A stretch of DNA of 64,000 bases from Sequoia sempervirens (lineage: Eukaryota > Streptophyta > Pinopsida > Cupressales > Cupressaceae). Shown here in pieces: positions 35,535-47,039 of this stretch (position 1 is its first letter; each line of letters opens with the position of its first letter). The position numbers and the translations under genes are program-made. The stretch covers positions 44,760,077 through 44,824,076 of the forward strand of contig VDFB02000003.1 in assembly GCA_007258455.2 (NCBI GenBank), in the 5' to 3' direction. Under the pieces are notes generated by a model that was given only the letters and a program-made list of their open reading frames with translations, searched no databases and was not told where the DNA came from.

Positions 35535-37417
35535 TTGTGCACTTTTCATACACACGCCCCAATAGAGACGGGGACCCTCTTTTTCTTGCTTTGTTTTCTG
35601 GTTTTGCTTTAGGTTTGACCTTTTCCCCTTAAGGTATACGTTCCTCAGAATTTTGAGTTCACTTCACTTGATTGAATCAATGCCTTATCTACACTTTAGG
35701 TGTCTCATTTTGCAACATTCCAACATTGGGTTATGCCTCGAACTTGGGTACTTCATGAAAATTTTATCAAGGCATCAAATGGTGCAAGTCTTGGAGAGTT
35801 TCATAAAAATCCTCCTGTGGTAGATTTTCCTGAAGGAATGGATTTGCTAAATCTTCCCTCACGTGGATTACCCGAGCTGTGTGGACTTCGTGAAATTTTC
35901 CTCCTGATGGATCCCCCGAGTGTTTGAACTTTAAAAAAATTCGGCCCCCATGGATTCTCGAATCTGTCTCCGTGTCATTTCTCCGAGCTTTTGGCAGGTC
36001 TTGTAAATACATTTATTTCTCTGGCAGGTAGGGTACACGATCATTAATGCTACTTTTGGGCCTAGTTTATATGCATTATTCCTATTGTCCACCATTCATT
36101 TTAAAGTTGTGCATTCGTTGAAGAGCTTGAAGTGCATTTTAGTGTGTGACAAGTGTGAAATCGAAGATTGTTGCTGGATTGTTGAATCTTAGGCTAGGGT
36201 TTTCAAGTAAAGGTTATGAAGTCATGAATTCATTTTCATTTCTTTGGGCTTAAAAGGCAGGGTTTTGAAATCCCTAGTGATTTCAATGAAGTCTATAATT
36301 TTCGTCATTGATTGAATGGCATTTTATCATTGCTTCCGTTTTATTTTTCTGTTCAATTTGATAGCTGCTGTTTGAGCTTGTCTCTTTATTAGCATTTGAT
36401 TTCATTCGATGGTCAATTGTGGATAGTCAATGTTTGAATGCGTCCATGAAATTTATTGTGGTGGCTTAGATGGTTTAATTTGAACTCGAACCAGTTGGGG
36501 CATCGTTGTTTACTCTTAAGAGAAAATTAGGGCATCCGAGTTTCTCACATAGCTAGGGTTGAAATCTAATGCATCTTGATCTCTTATACAAATACATGTT
36601 TATGCTAAATGAATAATTAACCTACAATGCATGATTGAAGAAGTGATTTTTAAACCCTAGTTGCATACGTTTGAGCCCTAGTGTGGGTTTGGGAAGAGTT
36701 TATTGTTCACACTAAATGTTTTATATAAGGCTTTTTCTGATTAATTTCATATTGCAATATACATGTTTGAATCTAGGCTAATGACCACACAAGTCTTGAA
36801 ATGAAATCAAAATTATGAATTGAGACTTAGTCAAGTTCGTGGGATGAAGAAATAAACAATAAGTCAAAACCTCACGAAAATCCATTTCTAGAGAAAAACC
36901 CTAAGAGTGTGCCCTTCGTGGAATCCACGTGGGCACAAATTCTCTAAGTGATTAGACCTTCAGAAAATCTGCTAGGTCCCAGATTCTTTGAATCTGTGGA
37001 GGCTCAAAATTCCTAAGGTCTTTAAAGAAAAATGAATGGTCAAGTTTAACCATAGAAATGAAGGGAATGGTGTTCTATGATAGTTAAGGGTGAGATATGA
37101 CTTGAATCTTGAAAAACTCCCATTCTTTAGAAAATCCATTAGGCCACAAATTTCCCTAGATCCCAGACCTTTGCGGAATCTGGCTCTTGATGGATTCCTC
37201 GAAATCCTTCCATGACCAAAATCCCCAAAAGTGTGAAAAACCCAAAATTGTTTGGCATGTTATTTCAAGGGTTTGCAAGTGGATTTTAGTAGTTTCTATA
37301 ATTATTTTAGATCAATTTGGTTCCACATACATGCTTTATGATTATTATAATAATGTGATTGGATTTTGATGCTTGATTATGCTTGGAATTATGGTAAATA
37401 TGATCTTTTCTTAGCAG
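35535..37417 (+). repeat. Leader repeat, copy A (promoter-like, upstream of extra ORF)
   Basis: This matches 61974-63852 over nearly its whole length, starting at TTGTGCAC. It contains no ORF. Features in both copies are TTTATATGC (TATA-like, 36066-36072), CTAGGGTTTTCAAGTAAAGG, which could hold a splice donor, a T-rich stretch, and TGATCTTTTCTTAGCAG just before an ATG, a good 3' splice site. This suggests a promoter, a 5' UTR and an intron before the extra ORF. Confidence 0.65.
36066..36072 (+). promoter_or_regulatory. TATA-like motif in leader repeat A
   Basis: TTTATAT in GGCCTAGTTTATATGC is kept in the second copy at 62506-62512. Inferred from conservation and context only. Confidence 0.35.
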
Positions 37418-40400
37418 ATGCAGGCATAGTCCAGCCAGGGGAAGGGTTCCAAGACGAAGACAACTAAACCTGCCGTTGAGGAGCTTCAAACCAGAGTAGA
37501 GAAAATATTGTACAATTTTCAAGGTACTAGGCTTGAATCCAAGATTACTTAAAAATGGGGAAAAGTAAGTGACATCAATATAGGTCATGTGGACTATGAT
37601 GACTTCAAGCAAAGGATGTTTGGAAATGCACCTACTAAACTGGTTGAGATCATTACTCACACAGGGTTAGCACAAGCTTTAGGGTTTCCACCTTTAGTGG
37701 AATGTCTATAATTGGTTATGGAATTTTCCAATCACTATGACGCATATAAGAGGGTGATTGTTGTACCACAAGGAAGGATAATGGAAAACTTGACTGAGGA
37801 ATTCATAGTTGGGACCTTCGACATTGGCTCACATAAAAAAATAGTGAAAATAAACATAAAGGAGGCATAAGAATTTTATGAGAAAGATCCTTCTAGCGCT
37901 TTGAAAATCATGAATGGTTCTTGGATTACAAAACCAAAGTCACATTATTCTAAATTTCCCAAAAAATTACATAGGAGTGACTTCTAGTTGGAGTATAATG
38001 ATATGATTACCCTTCTGGGTAGAGTAATGGGGTTAGAAGAAGATTTTATGTTCAAGAATTGGATGTTCTATGTGATTTCATAGATTGTCAAAGGAATTCA
38101 CTACCATTGGGTAGGTATTATAAGTGATAATCTGGACATGCAATTGAGAAGTGTGCAAGAAACTAATAAGTTTACTATGACCTCATATCTTGGCTACTTG
38201 CTCGCTGCAAAGAATAAGTACAAAGGTCTAAGTTGTAAAGGAGTTCTTGGCAAGGATAGAATTTTTGATGTTTACCCCCAACCAACATTCAATACTTCTA
38301 ATTATAGAAGGGTAAACAATGCTTTCCTCATGTACATCACAAGAATGTTGTAGGATACCCTTCATACCAGGATTTCAGTAGAGGCCATGGAGCTAATTAG
38401 AAATTATGGTCATTGGCTCATTCAATTTATGAAGTTCTCATATATTATGACATAGTGATCTCCAAGAGTGCCTATGAGGCTTCCAAGGTATCCAACAAAT
38501 AAGCTCATTCTATTGGAATTGACTAGGTAGATGGTATATTTTGACACTGTTCTCAAAGACATGCATAAAATAGGACTTGGTGGAGAGTTCCCATTAAGGA
38601 TTGGGGGTTTAGAAGCCTTCCCTTCCATTCAAAGTTCCCATTACTTCAAGGTTGAAATGGTTCATTTTCATTTGTATTCTCACACAAATAGAGACAATTT
38701 TGATCCATATGGTGTAGCTCAAAAGATGGCTAACCGTGAATATAAACACAAAGATCATATTGAGGACTATTGGGCTAATTCCCATGATGAGTTTGAAGTG
38801 ATTAAAGTAAAATTATCTAGGTTATCTTTGAGGATGATTAGGTTGCAAAGGATAGCCAATGTTCTCAATCAAGTGGATGATGGAGATGACCTTGTGCAAT
38901 ACCATGCCTATGAGAAATTTCAAAATAGACCACTCCTAGTTGTTAATTGGTCGAAAGATGAGATAGTTGATTTGAATCAACTAATTGAGCTTGTAATGAG
39001 GTAGTCCAAACTATGGGTCAAGCATAATATTTTGGATTTGGAGGCAACAAGTACCAAGTTAACTTATGATTTGTTGGGTGATTTAGAGCCCCATTTAGAG
39101 GATGAAACAAAAGATACTCAAGGTGATACAGTTGAATCTCATGAAGGGGAGGACAAAGAAAAACCTGTTGTTATTAAAAGGAGGAATAGGAGCCAAGATA
39201 AAAGCAAAGAGCCTAAAAGGTAGCCTATGGAAAAAGAAAGAAGGCCATCAAAAGAAATAGCTAAAGAAGGTGCTGAAGAAGTTAAAACTTCTAAAAAGAG
39301 GAGAATTATTAAGGGTATGTGCAGGATCATCATGGAAAAAATAGGCCCTTAAGTGGTGATGAAAATTTAGAGAAATCAGAGTTAGCTTTCTAAACTACTA
39401 GGTTTATTTTAAAAAAAAAATCTATTTGGTGAAAATTTGAAATTTCAATGCAACAACACTTAAATTTCAGGGGAAAAAAAGAAGTAGGTTTCTGTCTAAC
39501 CACCCTAACCACAATAAAATGATAATATTTTTTTATAATATTTTAGATATAAGTAGACGACTCATGTCCCGATGTGATGCTTATTTTTTGTAATTTTTTT
39601 CCAAGTAAATAATTAATTATAAATTTTTTATTACAACTTTTAAAAATATTAAAAATCGTATGTTTGACCACCTTAACTTAGTCAAACCTTCATGAAATTC
39701 ATTTTTTTAATCCTATAGTATGTGAAGCATAGAATGTGATGCATGTTTGATTCAAAAAATGTGATCTTGTTTGAAAGCTATAGATGTTTTTCAATCAGGC
39801 TATCAATCAGGACTTTAGTCATAATTCAAATAGAAAATGAATAATAATTAATTATTAAATTCAAAGTAAAGCATAATTTATATTGGTGGAAATCTAAGAA
39901 TATCCTTTAAAAACCCTTTTCATTTCATACATTTTGGGTTAAAAAAAAGTCATCAGCCACATACCCTACACATACCCATCATATCACCACTTTTTGGCCC
40001 ATCATGATCCTGCACATACCCTTAATAAGGCCAATAAAATAGCCAAGTCAAAGAAGGCCAAGATCTCTGAAGAGGAAACCGCTTAGGCCAATGTGGTAGA
40101 TATAGAGAGTTCAAGAGAAAATCCACAAGTATATGTAAGAAGAAATTCTCCAAAACAAAAGACTCTCCCTGTAGAGAATGCTAATAAAATGGTGAATGAA
40201 ATTGAAAGGAGCAGTGGAGAAGCACCTACTGATGATGCTTTAAAGGAAATAGAGAGAACAATTATAGGAAATAATACTCCTCCCAATTCTCCTCTACAAA
40301 ATATGCCAGTGGATGAAGATGTTGTTCACGAGGAAGAGGATGCCTCCAAAGAATCCTGAAGAAGAAGAGAAAGATGAAGATGTGTCCACACCCAAAAGTG

Positions 40401-41792
40401 GGGAATTAAATTATTTTAGGAGACAGTTGGAGGAAAATTCTCCAAAGGTACAAAGCAAAGAAACAACATAAGAGGTAACAGAAGAAATTCCTACTCACTC
40501 TTTTGTGAAGGAGGATGTAAATGTATCGAATACAAAAAATAAGGATGAAGGGAAAAAAAATCAATATGGAGATGACAAGAATGCAAAAGATATTGAAGAC
40601 AACCCCTCCAAGGATCAACATGAACAAAATATTTCTCAAGGTGATATAGAAATAGAGCAATCAATTGCTCTAGAATGGTTCAAAAAGGGGTTTAAAAAAT
40701 AAACCTATCATTGTAGAGGAAGACACCCCTGATTGGGACAAGTTTCTTGCAAGTTGTGGTCAACCAAAGGAAAAAAAAAGAGATAGAAAAGTCTCTAAGT
40801 TTACAAGGGATGAGGCTAATAAAAAATTTATCCATATTTCCACCCCTGGAAGTGACAAATACAAGGATGAGGTAAGGCCCTCAGATAATAAAGTTGAAAC
40901 CATTAATTTGGGTCCGACTACAAAGGAGAAAGAAAAGGAAGACCTTCATGAATCAGTGCAAACAATTTGAAAAGGTTAGACAGTGAAACCCAAGCCAAGG
41001 AGAAGTTGCAGCAACAACTGAGAGATGTGAAAAAATATGTTCAACATTTGGTCAAACCCTTGCAAGCTTAGACCAGTGAAGTGTCTTCATTTTTAGAGGG
41101 GCTATTATCCAAAGATGCAGTGTTAGAAATTGAAAAGATGAGATCTTCTCAATAGGTATCCCAAGACTGGTTAAACAGTGTAAGACAAAGAGGAGATGTA
41201 ATGATTGAAAATATATTGCACATGTATGAAAAGGTATCATCTCTCCTCGAGGACATAGCTCAGCTCATCATTGAGTATCAAACACCAGATGACACTATCA
41301 TTGTTGAGTTGAAAAGGTGTTTGAGGTTCCTATAGAAGTTTAAATTAAAGAAGGTGTCCTTACAGTTGATAATACAAGCAAGGCTATGGAGTGGATAAAG
41401 GAATTTAATTTTAGAAATGAGCTTAAGATGAGGGCACTTAAGAAAATATCCAAGGCCCAAAATAAAGTAAAAGAGATATCTAAAATTTGCAACACATTTC
41501 TAGAAATTGTCACTGGAAGAAAGAAATTTGGAAATAAAAATTTGAATGTAGGCCAATTACAGAGGTGGTGGCATGAGGTTTATGTTCCAGTTAATGATGG
41601 ACTGGTGATGAAGGATAAAATTGAAGATGTTGCAGTTTATATTTCTAATCTGGACAAGTATCAAGGACTTCATGGTGACTGGGAAAAAGCCTTGACTAAG
41701 TATGCAGAAGAAATAAATACAATTAAAACAAGAATTAAATTGATACCAACTCTAACACAGGCTGACCTAGATGTTGTGCTTTCCAAGGTCTA
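37418..41792 (+). pseudogene. Extra ORF of gypsy element A (interrupted by TIR transposon)
   Basis: A long decayed ORF starts at ATG 37418 after a putative splice acceptor. The N-terminal part has SSQGKGSKTKTTKPAVEELQ, DYDDFKQRMFGNAPTKLVEI and ENLTEEFIVGTFDIG. The middle (38531-39004) is a globular block (MVYFDTVLKDMHKIGLGGEF, DHIEDYWANSHDEFEVIKVK). A Lys/Glu-rich tail follows (39030-40980), and a C-terminal block at 41386-41793 (LQRWWHEVYVPVNDGLVMKD). The same start occurs at 63853. It lies after where integrase would be and before an LTR, like the extra ORFs of elements 1 and 2, with which it shares only a weak TEE..I block. Function unknown. Confidence 0.55.
39309..40025 (+). mobile_element. 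717-bp non-autonomous TIR transposon with TA duplication
   Basis: Terminal inverted repeats begin TTAAGGGTATGTGCAGGATC at the left, and the right end is its reverse complement; beyond about 22 bases a weaker match (AAGTGGTGAT) continues. TA flanks both sides (39307-39308 and 40026-40027). Removing the element and one TA rejoins the host ORF in frame (KKRRI-KANKIAKSKKAKI). TA duplications suggest Tc1/mariner-like mobilisation, though the TIR is not one I recognise. No transposase is encoded. A partial extra copy of the terminal motif (CCCTACACATACCCATCAT) lies inside the right end. Confidence 0.8.
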
Positions 41793-41949
41793 AGAACTTT
41801 CTAGAAAAGGATAAAGGACAAGGAGGATGACCCAACCTAGCTACATCAAATAATGTGCATACTCCATCAAGTTTGTTAAGAGGACAAGTTGGCTACATAT
41901 TGATTTTTGTGCCAACACCTTTTATTAATTGTAAAATGCCTTTGGGGGA
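41793..41949 (+). other. 3' non-coding tail and PPT before LTR
   Basis: A short non-coding stretch ends TTTGGGGGA at 41941-41949, the likely PPT, directly before the LTR start TGACTTATG. Confidence 0.5.
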
Positions 41950-42917
41950 TGACTTATGTAATATTTTATTGTAGAATTAAATTAGGAGGTTTAAAATGTC
42001 ATGGTCAACCCATCTAGATGACCTAATGTAAAACCCTAATTTAATTTCCTCTTAGGCCTACATGATGAGTGCTTCTCTATAAATAGAGGTCTCTTCCTCA
42101 TTTATAAAATTAATAGTTGATAGTTGCTAGTTGTTGATTTTGTTGTCCTTGAGAAACTTGAATTGTTGTAAACTATTGGTGAAGTGAATACAAGTGAAGA
42201 CATTGTCTTTTGGTGCTCTTCTTTGTGTTATTTCATCTATGCATGGTTCTTGTGTTTCTCATCTATTATAAGTTCTTTTGAGTAAGTGTTATATGGTTAA
42301 TCTTAGAGCTAGTTGTAGTTCATTTGTGTTTATGATAAAGTGTTTGAGGTGTTGAGGAACCTTCAGTCCATACTTTTAGTGATATACTAATTGTGGATTG
42401 TTGTGTAAAGTTAGCTCGGGCCTACTCTATATTGCACTCAAGTTCAATTGTGAATGTTTGAATATTTACAATATGAAAATATTTTGATTCCTTTGGAGAT
42501 TGCACTGTCTTTGTGATACTATGGATTTGATCTTGGTTAAGCAAGGATTGGTTTTGGAAGATTGGTCCATCTTGAACACTCTGTTGTTTGCACAATTGAT
42601 CTTAGACCTTAGATTCAATATCTCTCTTAAACCCTTATCTTTTACTATTTATTTGAGATTATTGTTAGAGAAAGATTCACAAAGCATCACCATTATTGTC
42701 ACATTTGATGAAATTTGAAGCTTCTAGAATTTGTTTTGTAAGGCCCCTCGTGATTACCAGTATTTCACATTATCATTGATTTTTTGTTGCATTATCAAGA
42801 CTTGACATTAGAGACCTTGGGGTTGTTTCTTGACGCTTGTTGATAGAAATTTAGATTTCAAGAGAGATAGGATACTTGTATTATGTCTAATTTGTTGTAG
42901 TGCTAAAAACACCATCA
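41950..42917 (+). repeat. LTR of element 3 (968 bp), probably shared with element A
   Basis: It begins TGACTTATG after a G-rich PPT, ends ACCATCA before a PBS, and has a clear TATA box (TATAAATA, 42078-42085). No second copy lies in the window, so ends are inferred from PPT, PBS and TG/CA. It has a PPT side to its left and a PBS side to its right. It can therefore serve as the 3' LTR of element A and the 5' LTR of element 3. Confidence 0.6.
42078..42085 (+). promoter_or_regulatory. TATA box in element 3 LTR
   Basis: CTCTATAAATAGAGG is a strong plant TATA box, about 130 bases into the LTR. The short U3 is plausible. Confidence 0.65.
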
Positions 42918-42922
42918 ATAGA

Positions 42923-42940
42923 TTGGCGCTAAAAGGAGGG
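42923..42940 (+). other. Element 3 primer binding site
   Basis: TTGGCGCTAAAAGGAGGG lies five bases after the LTR end. It has the TTGGCGCYAGAAGGAGGG form I know from plant gypsy elements. It differs from the PBS of elements 1, 2 and 4. Confidence 0.6.
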
Positions 42941-43270
42941 ATAATTAAACAAATTTAAAGAATTTTCTATCATGTCCATATCTCCTCAAAGATTCCAAAG
43001 GTAGACTAGATCTACAACAAAAGGAGATTTCCAAGAGTTAGGGGCCCCTACTAGGTCAAGAAGGACCAAGAAAGGGAAGGAATCATCATCATCTTCACCC
43101 ATCTGGCCATCCTCTTCATCCAACTCTTCATCATCTAATTATGAACTCACTCCCATTGTACCTCTTCCTATTCCCATTCAATAGCCCTAAGTAGCCCCTA
43201 ATCAGCCATTACCACCTCCACCACCACCAATGGCTTTTCTAGATAACAACCCTTCACCCTTGTTCTTCAA
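42941..43270 (+). other. Element 3 leader and gag N-terminus
   Basis: Non-coding leader passes into a Ser/Pro-rich gag start (SSSSPIW, then PLPPPPPPMAF near 43200-43230). Confidence 0.45.
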
Positions 43271-44560
43271 CAACTACAATGCTATGCCCAAAAATCCTAA
43301 ACACTTTTTCTCAAATTTTTTATGTTAATGATCCCAACAAGACTGCTAAAGAGCATATCAAGATTTTTCAAACTGCTCTAAAGGATAATAATAAATCATG
43401 AAGATGTGGCGTGTAGACTCTTCCCTTATTCGCTGGGTGAGGAGGCATATTAGTACAACCACCTGCCAGCTAGATTTATCACTAGTTGGAATCAATTGGA
43501 GAATGCTTTCCTATAAAAGTTCAGGATTCTTGTTAGCCCTAATAACTTATACCTATAGTTCATATCGATTAAGTGGAAACTTAATGAGCCCATAGGTTCA
43601 TTCAATAATAGGTTTCATCATTCCTACTCTTGATTACAACCACCATATGCTGTGGATGATGCATCAACCAAAGAGGTTTACTATGAGGCCTTAGATAGCC
43701 TTACTTCTACATTCATTAAATGGAAGCATCAACCTCCAGCTTCACTTACAAATGCATATGTAGAGGCAGTTAAGTCTAGCATAGATTTAAGGCATCATTT
43801 GTCAGGACCATTTCCATCACTGGGGCCAGTTGCCCATCCGGGACAAATCCAAGGACTAAAGCAAGTCATGGCTAATTAGACTCCCTTGGTGAATCCAATA
43901 CCTCAGATGTCTTTGGTTCCACATCTAGGCTCACCATTAAATTAGGCTCCACCCATCCCTAGTTATCTACAAAGTTCAAATCAATCGGTGCATCCTCCTC
44001 AACAAGCAAACATTTCAGCCTATTTACAACACTCAGATGTGTTAAATCAATCACATAATTTTGGCTTAAAAACACAAGGAAATGCAGATAGAGAAAGGTT
44101 GGATGAGTTGATAGAGCAAGTATCAAAGTTTTCCACAAAGGTCACTTATCTAAGGAATCATAATAGTCAATTGTAGGAAATACAAAGAGGCATACAATCT
44201 AATTACAACAGAGAAAATAGAGATTATCCACATGGTCAGGGATAGAATTTTGAAAGAGGAAAAAGTCCTGGACAAGGCTTTGAGAGAGGCCAATCATTAG
44301 GGAAGAATTTTGATAGGAGGTAGCCCCCAAGATAGAACAGGGCATGGAACACCAGGCCAAACAATAGAGGAGTCCCAACACCACTAGACCAACCTATTAA
44401 TCAAGAGAAGTCAACAAGTATAGTCCTTTTGGCTGAAGCTACATTAGCTGGATATTGTAGGCTCCATAAAATGACACAACATTATGAATTTGACTATTTT
44501 GAATTCCAGATAGCAACTTCTATATTCCATATGGAAGTCCAATAGGTTGCTGGAAATGGT
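43271..44560 (+). pseudogene. Element 3 gag
   Basis: The gag core is readable across frames: EHIKIFQTALKD, EDVACRLFPYSLGEEA, LPARFITSWNQLENAF, KFRILVSPNNLYLXFISIKW-like text and NEPIGSFNNRFH. A 75-codon open frame follows (DDASTKEVYYEALDSLTSTF...). Gln/Arg/Gly-rich text (about 44200-44350) precedes GYCRLHKMTQHYEFDYFEF, a decayed Cys/His knuckle. At least two frameshifts and several stops are present. Confidence 0.7.
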
Positions 44561-45365
44561 ACAAGTGGACAAGAAATTGTTCCATTAGACCCTTATGAAT
44601 CATTAGTTTTGGTATTGAATCATGCTCCCTTCCCACGAGGAAAAGAGAATAGACCTGAAGAAGAATCAATTAAGCAAAGTGACAAAATAGGTATGTAATG
44701 AGGAATCAATAGATCAATTGTTTGGAGATAATGAAACCGTTGATAATGGCCCTTTAGATGGAGAAGAAGGTAGGGTAGATGAAGTTCAAATGATTCACCA
44801 ATGCACAAGACCATATGATCTAAGGAATAGTTAGGACGTAGGTCCATTTACAACTTCTACCCCTCCTAATAATTTCAATACACCTCTCGATCCAAATGCA
44901 AGTAACAACCCTTAATACCCGAAAGTTCCAACACAATAATTTTCAAAAGAAGGACCTTCTAATCCTTCCAAGGGAGGAAGTATTGATATTGCTAAGGAAA
45001 AGCAAGTGGAACAACCTAGGAGTGCTCAAAACGATATGACTATGACCCAAATGGTAGAATATGTGGCCAAGGAACTCAAGAAGGTAAAAGTTAGTCTTTC
45101 AGATTTTGAGTTGCTAAGATTTCTAGCCATTAGGAGTGTTGTCTTTGGTTTGTTAAGTGAGAATGTATCGTTGAAGCCTTCACAAGATGAGCTACTATGA
45201 GGATAGTTTATTTCATCAAAACAGTGGTCTAGGAAATAGTTGGGAAAACGCAGAATTCATAGCGAACCAAGGAGCAAGTTAATCAAGCAACCAAAGATCA
45301 AGTTCCAGTTTAGGCCAAGGAAAAAAGTAAAGAGAAGGATAAGACTCAGGTATCTCAAGTTGATT
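44561..45365 (+). pseudogene. Element 3 gag-protease linker
   Basis: This is an acidic and polar linker with fragments such as MTMTQMVEYVAKELKKVKVS (45006-45200). It has no enzyme motif. Low-complexity linkers here are usual for Tat-like polyproteins. Confidence 0.45.
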
Positions 45366-45990
45366 CTCCAGTGAGTATTTTCAAATGTATACCTGAGACT
45401 CCTCCCTTCTTAATCTCTATTCGTATTTTTGGTAAGAATCTACATAATTGCTTGCTGGATTTCAGTGCATCCACCAACGTTATGCCATTTCCAATTTGTC
45501 AAGCACTGGGAATTACTCTTGCTCCTTCATAGTGTAAGGTCACTTAGACAAAACAATAGTAAGTGTAGTAGGTGAATTGAATATGATCCCAATGCAGATT
45601 GCATCCAATTCGTGTGTGCAATAGATAATCAATATTCAAGTAGCTGACATACTTGATGCTTATGGGATGATTCTAGGAAGAGATTTTACTAGGGAGTTAA
45701 ATGGATATAACTCTACAGATCATTCTCATATGTGGTTTCCTTTGAAAGGAATTCCTAACCAAATCCAAATTGAACGAGAGCCATGGTTGAGGTATTTGAT
45801 TACTAAGTACCATAATACGTCAAATAAAGTGTTGGTTTCTGAGGCAAGTTTAGGAAATTATATCTTGGTAGCAACTATTGGAGAAATAGAAACAAAGGAA
45901 GCCTTAATGATGCATGATGCGCCAAGGGACCTCGCAGGGTGTTCTAGTAGTATGGAAGCAATTGTGGAATCAGATGAAGGTATTGAGTAG
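45366..45990 (+). pseudogene. Element 3 aspartic protease
   Basis: IRIFGKNLHNCLLDFSASTNVMP is the active-site block; the family form DSGAS reads DFSAS, Asp kept. Downstream are GMILGRDFTRELNGYNSTDH and SHMWFPL, the ILGRDF...G and DWSHMWLP blocks also seen in element 4. A frameshift lies near 45530-45660. Confidence 0.7.
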
Positions 45991-46299
45991 GATGATGGTA
46001 ATCTTGGTTTGTTGAATAATTTTCAGGAATTCATTTAGAAGTGTATAGAAGATAAGATTAATCTAGGTAGAGAAATTAATTTTGAAGAGTTGTTACTACC
46101 TAATTGGTGTCAGGTTCATAATGCATCACATACTGAGCTAGAGTGTTGTCTTTGTCAGATTGCTGCGAAACAAGTTCAAAAATTTATTAATCCTTTTCCA
46201 ATAGTCAAGATTGATATTCAGGAAATCCCAAAGGAGCAAAAGGGTAAATAGCCAATTGTACAAGAGGATCCTTCATAAAGCAAAAGTAAGAATATAGGG

Positions 46300-46740
46300 G
46301 GTTCAAAAGGTATGTCTTCTGGTAAATTTTGGACTTCACAGTTTGATGGCTCTAAGTCCAAACAAGGAGTTGGTGCAGGATTCAAATTAATAAGCCCAAT
46401 AGGTAAGACCTTCTTTGCTGCACATAGACTACAATTTCAATGCACTAACACTGTTGCTGAGTATGAGGCAATGATACATGGATTATTCATTTCTCTAAGA
46501 AAGAGGGTCAAATCTTTGCAAGTTTTTGGGGATTCTGAATTAGTGGTCAAGAAAGTTAGGAGATAGTACTCATGTCATGATACAAGAATGACCAACTACA
46601 AGCATAGAGTGTGGGATTTGATAGAGGGATTTGACACATTTAATATCACACTGATACCACAAAGCAAGAATCATACTGTTGATGCATTTGCCTAGGAAGC
46701 CAACACCTTGGAGCCACTATTGTTATCATGATTGAAAAGG
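46300..46740 (+). pseudogene. Element 3 RNase H located before RT
   Basis: FDGSKSKQGVGAGFKLISPI (Asp), TNTVAEYEAMIHGLFISLRK (Glu), LQVFGDSELVVKKV (Asp), YKHRVWDLIEGFDTFNITLI and a final NHTVDAFA, where the NxxADxLA block has Val for Ala. This is the archaeal-like type I RNase H known as the extra domain of Tat elements. Here it precedes the RT, as in element 4. A TAG at 46564 and others break it. Confidence 0.75.
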
Positions 46741-47039
46741 TTTACGGTTGAGCTTACCTTAGTCCCGTCTGTACCGAATAATGTCATGAATTTTTAGGTA
46801 TTTGAAGATGACAAGCATATTTTAGATTTTATTACCAGCTCTGATGTGTTTGCCTCTTAGATAATTGATGAAGTAGAACTGTTGCCTATTTTTCACCTAT
46901 AGGTTCAATCAGGTAGGATAATCATGTGATAGATCTTCGAGAGGCCAAATGAAACATTCACAACAAAGGAAAAAATCCTACATCTGTTGCTAGGTCACAG
47001 GGAACTCGGTTGGAAAGCCTACATGGGTTAGGTTCGGCA

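Larger units (their letters stand above)
41950..46879 (+). mobile_element. Ty3/gypsy element 3 (Tat-like), 5' part
   Basis: LTR, PBS, gag, protease and an RNase H domain lie in this part. The element is cut at 46879 by element 4 and resumes inside the RT at 58642. About 150-250 codons that should lie between (linker and RT N-terminus) are missing, and the right LTR of element 4 is shortened at the same place, so a deletion removed both. Confidence 0.7.

Noticed and set aside
35535..37417. Leader repeat as an LTR pair with 61974-63852
   Set aside because: Homology between the copies runs past the supposed LTR end into the ORF, no PBS follows either copy, and no PPT precedes copy A. It fits an internal segment of two related elements better.
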